Assembly: GCA_023428805.1 (NCBI GenBank)
Contig: JAEYWW010000035.1
Coordinates: forward strand, 1 to 5,325
Source: Armatimonadota bacterium
GTDB lineage: Bacteria; Armatimonadota; Fimbriimonadia; Fimbriimonadales; Fimbriimonadaceae
Reading direction: 5' to 3'
DNA: 5,325 nt
The first letter of the stretch is position 1. Every line of letters starts with the position of its first letter. The notes under the pieces are model-generated. The model had not been told where the DNA came from. It searched no databases and saw only the letters and a program-made list of their open reading frames with translations. This document shows positions 1-5,325 of the stretch, piece by piece. The position numbers and the translations under genes were made by a program.

Positions 1-1200
1 ATGAGCGAGTTCAAGAAGATTTGGGGACAGCATCCAAGTTCGGTCGCCAGTTGGAATCTCGACTCGTTCACCATCGAGCACCTTGTGGACAATTACGTTG
101 TGGATGCCTTCGCGGTCTGCCGGGACCAGATTGAGACGGATGGCTTCACAATCTGGGGCGCCCCGATTGCGGGCTACTATCCGAGCCGCAGGAACTGCTG
201 GAGCCCGGCGGTGGACAAGCAGAACCAAATCAACGCCCCGATTTTCCGAATGCTCGGGCAGGACCCGGTCTACTACTACCAGCGAGAGTTTGCGATCCGT
301 GGCGGCCAGCGGCTCCGCGCTCCTGACACCATGGAGCCAGCCTGGCCATCGGGGCAGGATGCAAAGTTTGTTGAGAACTTCCTGGACATGATGGAGAGTG
401 CTCCATCTCTTGAGTTTGCCTACGCACAGCTTGGTCAGGAGAACACTTTTCCCTGGGATCAGCAGAAGTCGGGATATGCGCCGCAGATGGAGGCGTTGGC
501 CGTGTTGCGGGATCGAGGTGTGGTCCAGGTGGAGACGATGGGCGACTCCGGTCGGCGATTCAAGCAGGCATTTGATCAGACTCCGCTGCAGGCGCAGATC
601 ATGCTGGACGATCCGTTTGGCAACACTGACCCCGCCTGCGGCACCATCTGGCACCAATCTCGTTCGTACAGGGCGAACCTTCACCTGCGTGGTGATCTGC
701 CGTACCTGCGGGACCTGACCATCTACAGCGACCGGCTCGCTCAACCGTATTTGAATGAGCCCGCGAGGGTGAATGATGTCGAGCAGCGAATGCCGGCGAT
801 CATTGATGGATATCACTGGAGCCGGAGTGCTCAGGAGCCCGCGGGGGGATACTTCATTTCCGAAGATTCGCGATTGATGCTTGCTGGAGCACCGAGCGTA
901 AAGGAAGATTCCAGATCCTTGGAAGTTGATCTGCCCGTGGTCGGAGGACAGACCCTAAGAATCAGATTTACTGAATCGCGACTGTCCGCTGAGTTTTCTG
1001 CAGATTTTGCTCTCTCGCTGGAGTGGGATTCTTCAAAATCATCGCTGACAAAGATAGAGCCGAAGCAACTGGGCTATCGCTGGCAGGGGTTCGAATATCA
1101 TCTTGTCATCATTTCCGGCAAAGCAACATCCACTGTCGACGGGGTTCAAATACATGCGGTTAACGGCCGGATTGAGCTTGCCATGACCCAGCGAGACTAA
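1..1200 (+). CDS. Uncharacterised 399-residue protein, possibly 5'-truncated; NodB/glycoside-hydrolase-like barrel suspected
   Basis: I do not recognise a named family. The protein looks soluble: there is no signal peptide and no membrane segment. Residues 1-200 are rich in aromatics, with short conserved-looking motifs: SWNLDSF (18-23 region), DGFTIWGAP (47-55), GYYPSR (58-63), an LGQENTFPW stretch (144-152) and a VETMGDSGRRF stretch (177-187). Spaced Trp, Asp and Glu residues of this kind suggest a carbohydrate-active alpha/beta barrel of the polysaccharide-deacetylase/glycoside-hydrolase type; this is inference from general appearance, not a match I can verify. Residues from about 283 to 395 are predicted beta-rich and could form an accessory beta-sandwich. 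The ATG is the first base of the window, so no ribosome binding site can be judged. If the barrel idea is right, early strands would be missing, and this Met may be internal to a longer gene. The stop is TAA at 1198-1200. The DinB gene follows 38 bases later on the same strand. Confidence 0.7.
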   Translation: MSEFKKIWGQHPSSVASWNLDSFTIEHLVDNYVVDAFAVCRDQIETDGFTIWGAPIAGYYPSRRNCWSPAVDKQNQINAPIFRMLGQDPVYYYQREFAIRGGQRLRAPDTMEPAWPSGQDAKFVENFLDMMESAPSLEFAYAQLGQENTFPWDQQKSGYAPQMEALAVLRDRGVVQVETMGDSGRRFKQAFDQTPLQAQIMLDDPFGNTDPACGTIWHQSRSYRANLHLRGDLPYLRDLTIYSDRLAQPYLNEPARVNDVEQRMPAIIDGYHWSRSAQEPAGGYFISEDSRLMLAGAPSVKEDSRSLEVDLPVVGGQTLRIRFTESRLSAEFSADFALSLEWDSSKSSLTKIEPKQLGYRWQGFEYHLVIISGKATSTVDGVQIHAVNGRIELAMTQRD

Positions 1201-1221
1201 TCAAGCAGATCCACTTGGATA

Positions 1222-1226
1222 AAGGA
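1222..1226 (+). promoter_or_regulatory. Probable Shine-Dalgarno (AAGGA) for the DinB-family gene
   Basis: AAGGA lies 12 bases before the ATG at 1239. The spacing is a little long but usable. The site falls inside any frame begun at the upstream TTG (1215), so it favours the ATG at 1239 as the real start. Confidence 0.45.
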
Positions 1227-1238
1227 TTAAATCATTCT

Positions 1239-1703
1239 ATGACACTTGAGCAACAAATGAAACCGCTGGACTCCGCGCTGTGGGAGATGAGTCTGGCCTT
1301 TGAAAATCTGCCCGACGACCTGCTCTGGAAGCGGGCCGACCCGCGTTTGTTGAGCGTGGGGGAATTGGCGGCGCACGTCGCCTATGGCGAGATCGTCTCC
1401 ATTCTCGGAACATTCGACAGCCCGTTCATGACGCCCGCCATTCGCTACTATCCCTACACACGAGACGAGCAGGTCATTCTGCCGATGAACTCCGAGCAGG
1501 TGTGGGAGGAAGTCAAACGGGTTCATGAGGCCAGCAAATCCAGCCTGCTGTCAGCCTCCCCCGACCCAGAAGCCGTCAACCCGCATCGCACGGACTGGAA
1601 CTGGGGATACACGCTGGAATACATGGCTTTCCATGTGGCATATCACACCGGGCAAATCTATTCCGTTCTCCATCTGCTCGGGTACGAGACCGTCGACAAC
1701 TAA
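1239..1703 (+). CDS. DinB-family protein (four-helix bundle, putative metal-dependent)
   Basis: A 154-residue protein of typical DinB/YfiT-superfamily length. These are four-helix bundles that usually bind a divalent metal through three histidines. Here the ligands would be His46 (in the LAAHVAYGE segment at the end of the second helix) and the HxxxH pair His132/His136 (in AFHVAYHTGQI), which is the family hallmark near the C-terminus. The HTGQI motif just after the last ligand is also typical. Members range from DNA-damage-inducible proteins of unknown activity (B. subtilis DinB) to thiol transferases using bacillithiol or mycothiol; nothing visible identifies the substrate here. The frame is open back to a TTG at 1215, but the ATG at 1239 has an AAGGA upstream and directly begins the first helix, so I prefer it. 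The gene follows the uncharacterised gene by 38 bases, and its stop is 3 bases from the stop of the convergent membrane-protein gene. Confidence 0.88.
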   Translation: MTLEQQMKPLDSALWEMSLAFENLPDDLLWKRADPRLLSVGELAAHVAYGEIVSILGTFDSPFMTPAIRYYPYTRDEQVILPMNSEQVWEEVKRVHEASKSSLLSASPDPEAVNPHRTDWNWGYTLEYMAFHVAYHTGQIYSVLHLLGYETVDN

Positions 1704-1706
1704 GGC

Positions 1707-2537
1707 TTACGCTCGTGCCCTCCACTTTTTGATGAAAGGAAAGATGTCGCTGGCCGCCAGGTGAAGGGCGACCCAGAGGGTGAACCACTGGACGCCCAGG
1801 ATCGGCTTCAGCCAGAAGAGCGGCTCATAGAATGCTGTCAGCCACCCCAGCCCGATGATCGCACTATTGATGGCGAGGATGGCCCAAGGGGTCAGCAGTT
1901 TGTCCGCTGTCTTTGCTTTGGCATGACCGAAGAAGTAGCTTCCGAAATAGTGGAAGTAGCTCCCGGCGGCGATGTGGAACACATAGACGCCCGCGAGAAA
2001 TGTCGGCCCTCCGTATCGCCCCACCGTCCCCCAAACCAGCGCTTCGGCTACAAAGAACAGGGAGAGCAGGGGGCTGCGGGCGTCCCCGATTGAGAGCTTC
2101 TTCCAGCCTCCCGCGCAGAGGACGAGCGCTCCCAATGCCAGCGAGACGATCCAGATCACCCAGGGGAGCGATCCATTTTTGCCGACATCGAGCAGCACCA
2201 GGCTGAGCCAGGTGAAGGTCAGCAGCGGCTGATAGGAGGCGACCCAGCGGATGAAGTTCGTGCTGCGGCCCTCGAATGACTGCTCCGCTATGAGAAAGTG
2301 GTCGATGAAATAGACCCAAACCACCGCGCCAAAGAGGGACACGCCCATCGCGTATCGCGCTCCCAGCAATGCGATCGTGGTCAGCGCGAGGCACGCGACA
2401 TAGAGCGCCAGCCTCCGCTCGCGAATCCGAACCAGAGCGCTGCCCTGCCCGCGGAACGCATAGACAAAATGAGCCCACCCCGCCCAGGCGGTGCAGGCAT
2501 AGACATTCCCTACTTCTGGGGACCAATGCTGCGACAT
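1707..2537 (-). CDS. Multi-pass membrane protein of unknown function (main open frame; 5' part frameshifted)
   Basis: This 276-residue open frame is strongly hydrophobic, with roughly eight or nine membrane segments. In its own numbering they lie at about 11-28, 43-60, 65-83, 104-118, 125-143, 155-172, 180-204, 216-236 and 247-267, and it ends in a short basic tail (KKWRARA). It is therefore an inner-membrane protein. Histidines recur in or beside the segments (His80 in FIDHFLIAEQ, His188, His196, His205 and His259), which could hint at haem or metal binding, but I recognise no family motif. The ATG at 2537 is the first Met of this frame but is probably not the true start. The frame is open upstream and encodes a plausible continuation (SLSPIPDAELKA), and an N-terminal membrane segment sits in a neighbouring frame just beyond it. 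With one base restored, the product would be about 317 residues starting at 2659. It lies downstream of katG on the same strand, separated by a hairpin, and converges with the DinB gene. Confidence 0.75.
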   Translation of the reverse strand: MSQHWSPEVGNVYACTAWAGWAHFVYAFRGQGSALVRIRERRLALYVACLALTTIALLGARYAMGVSLFGAVVWVYFIDHFLIAEQSFEGRSTNFIRWVASYQPLLTFTWLSLVLLDVGKNGSLPWVIWIVSLALGALVLCAGGWKKLSIGDARSPLLSLFFVAEALVWGTVGRYGGPTFLAGVYVFHIAAGSYFHYFGSYFFGHAKAKTADKLLTPWAILAINSAIIGLGWLTAFYEPLFWLKPILGVQWFTLWVALHLAASDIFPFIKKWRARA

Positions 2538-2659
2538 CGCCTTGAGCTCGGCGTCGGGGATCGGCGATAGGGAAGAGCAAAGGTGAGCCCGATGACCAGA
2601 AAGGTCAGGCCAAGGACAACTGCCGGCTGCGCCGGGGATCGGCTTGTTGGCTCCGGCAT
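2538..2659 (-). pseudogene. Out-of-frame 5' end of the membrane-protein gene (start codon ATG at 2659, frameshift near 2570)
   Basis: From the ATG at 2659-2657 the minus strand encodes about 30 residues (MPEPTSRSPAQPAVV, then a hydrophobic stretch ending in LTFALP): a short polar N-terminus followed by a membrane segment. After this the frame turns into low-quality Arg/Ser/Pro-rich sequence and stops at 2510. At the same point the frame of the main membrane protein becomes sensible (LSPIPDAELKA-MSQHW). Adding one G to the GGG run at 2570-2572 on the plus strand (one C on the coding strand) joins them smoothly as FALP-LSPIPDAELKA. The defect could be a real mutation or a base-calling or assembly error. 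No slippery heptamer of the usual ribosomal -1 type is visible, so programmed frameshifting seems unlikely. No convincing Shine-Dalgarno precedes the ATG. Confidence 0.6.
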
Positions 2660-2728
2660 GGATGTGAACAGGATTCTACTTTGCGATGCTTGAACTTTTG
2701 CTGAAGTGATGTTCTGCAAGAACGGAAG

Positions 2729-2782
2729 TGCAGGCGAAGCCCGCACCACAAAGCAAAGTTGTGGTGCGGGCATCTGCCTGCA
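2729..2782 (-). terminator. Long imperfect hairpin after katG, probable transcription terminator
   Basis: The arms 2739-2751 and 2759-2771 are perfectly complementary over 13 bases (GCCCGCACCACAA against its reverse complement) around a 7-base loop. Beyond a small internal mismatch the pairing resumes with TGCAGGC (2729-2735) against GCCTGCA (2776-2782). The hairpin begins about 5 bases after the katG stop on the minus strand, as expected for a terminator or an mRNA-stabilising 3' structure. The bases following it on the minus strand are only moderately T-rich (CACTTCCGTTCTTGC), not a clean U tract, so intrinsic termination may be weak. Confidence 0.55.
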
Positions 2783-2787
2783 GCAGT

Positions 2788-5061
<2,274 letters not shown>

Positions 5062-5325
5062 TCAATGATTCTTTTGACAGTCGGGGCAGAGCCCCCAATA
5101 GACGACTTCGGCCTCGTCGATCACGTAGCCGTGGTCTTCGGCGGGGTGCAGGCAGGGCGTTTCGCCCACGGCGCAATCAATGTCGATGATCGCCTGGCAC
5201 CTGCGGCAGATCAGGTGGTGGTGGTTGTCGCCGACCCGCCCCTCGTAGCGAGCCGGCGACCCCGCGGGCTGGATCCGACGGATGAGACCGTTGTCGGTCA
5301 GCACACCGAGAGCGTCATAGACCGC
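5062..5325 (-). CDS. Fur-family (FurA/CatR/PerR-type) peroxide-responsive repressor, 5' end cut by the window
   Basis: The last 87 residues of a Fur-family metalloregulator; the gene runs off the right edge, so most of the DNA-binding winged helix and the promoter are not visible. The visible part starts at the end of the winged helix ([20 protein letters not shown]) and continues into the dimerisation and metal-binding domain. The structural zinc site is complete as two CxxC pairs, Cys40/Cys43 and Cys80/Cys83 (numbered in this fragment). The regulatory metal site would use His35 and His37 of the HHHLIC motif, Asp48 and probably Glu28. Asp48 aligns with PerR Asp104, the position where Asp rather than Glu favours peroxide sensing. 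The segments [21 protein letters not shown] and [14 protein letters not shown] resemble the actinobacterial FurA/CatR group encoded beside katG. Its stop lies 18 bases before the katG start. I infer a repressor of its own operon that is inactivated by peroxide. Confidence 0.93.
   Translation of the reverse strand, partial: AVYDALGVLTDNGLIRRIQPAGSPARYEGRVGDNHHHLICRRCQAIIDIDCAVGETPCLHPAEDHGYVIDEAEVVYWGLCPDCQKNH

Noticed and set aside
1215..1238. A TTG start at 1215 adding eight residues to the DinB protein
   Set aside because: The added residues contribute nothing family-like, and the only Shine-Dalgarno-like site (1222-1226) lies inside this extension.
1864..2580. A 238-residue minus-strand frame overlapping the membrane-protein gene
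   Set aside because: Its Arg/Ala/Pro/Gly-rich translation without membrane segments is typical of an out-of-frame shadow. The 1707-2537 frame has coherent membrane topology instead.
2565..2585. Programmed -1 ribosomal frameshifting in the membrane-protein gene
   Set aside because: No X-XXY-YYZ slippery heptamer is seen at the frame change, and no obvious stimulatory hairpin follows it. A missing base in the GGG run is the simpler explanation.
2673..2678. TAGAAT on the minus strand as a -10 box for the membrane-protein gene
   Set aside because: No acceptable -35 sequence sits at 16-18 bases (GCAAAA at 17). The implied start would leave only about 6 untranslated bases, so the match is too weak to annotate.

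Overview
The window carries five protein-coding genes from a moderately high-GC bacterium. No marker here fixes the taxon. The Fur-family/KatG gene pair at the right end is best known from Actinobacteria (FurA-KatG, CatR-type regulators) but also occurs elsewhere, so the lineage is left open.

Left part, plus strand (1-1703). A 399-residue soluble protein of unrecognised function starts at the first base of the window, so its true N-terminus may lie outside. After 38 bases comes a small DinB-superfamily protein with the usual three-histidine metal site. The two may share a transcript.

Right part, minus strand (1707-5325). Reading leftwards from the right edge there is a 5'-truncated Fur/PerR-type repressor, then after 18 bases an intact catalase-peroxidase (katG) with all expected haem-site residues. 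This is a peroxide-defence operon in which a metal-dependent, redox-responsive repressor probably controls the enzyme; its promoter lies outside the window. A strong imperfect hairpin follows the katG stop and probably ends or protects the transcript. Beyond it lies a multi-pass membrane protein of unknown function. Its first transmembrane segment is in a different reading frame from the rest, which points to a one-base deletion or sequencing error in a short G run near 2570-2572. This gene converges tail-to-tail with the DinB gene, with three bases between the stop codons.

I see no mobile element, CRISPR array, tRNA or rRNA, and no clear sign of a novel multi-gene system. The points most worth a second look are the frameshift, the unrecognised first gene, and the tight regulator-katG coupling.
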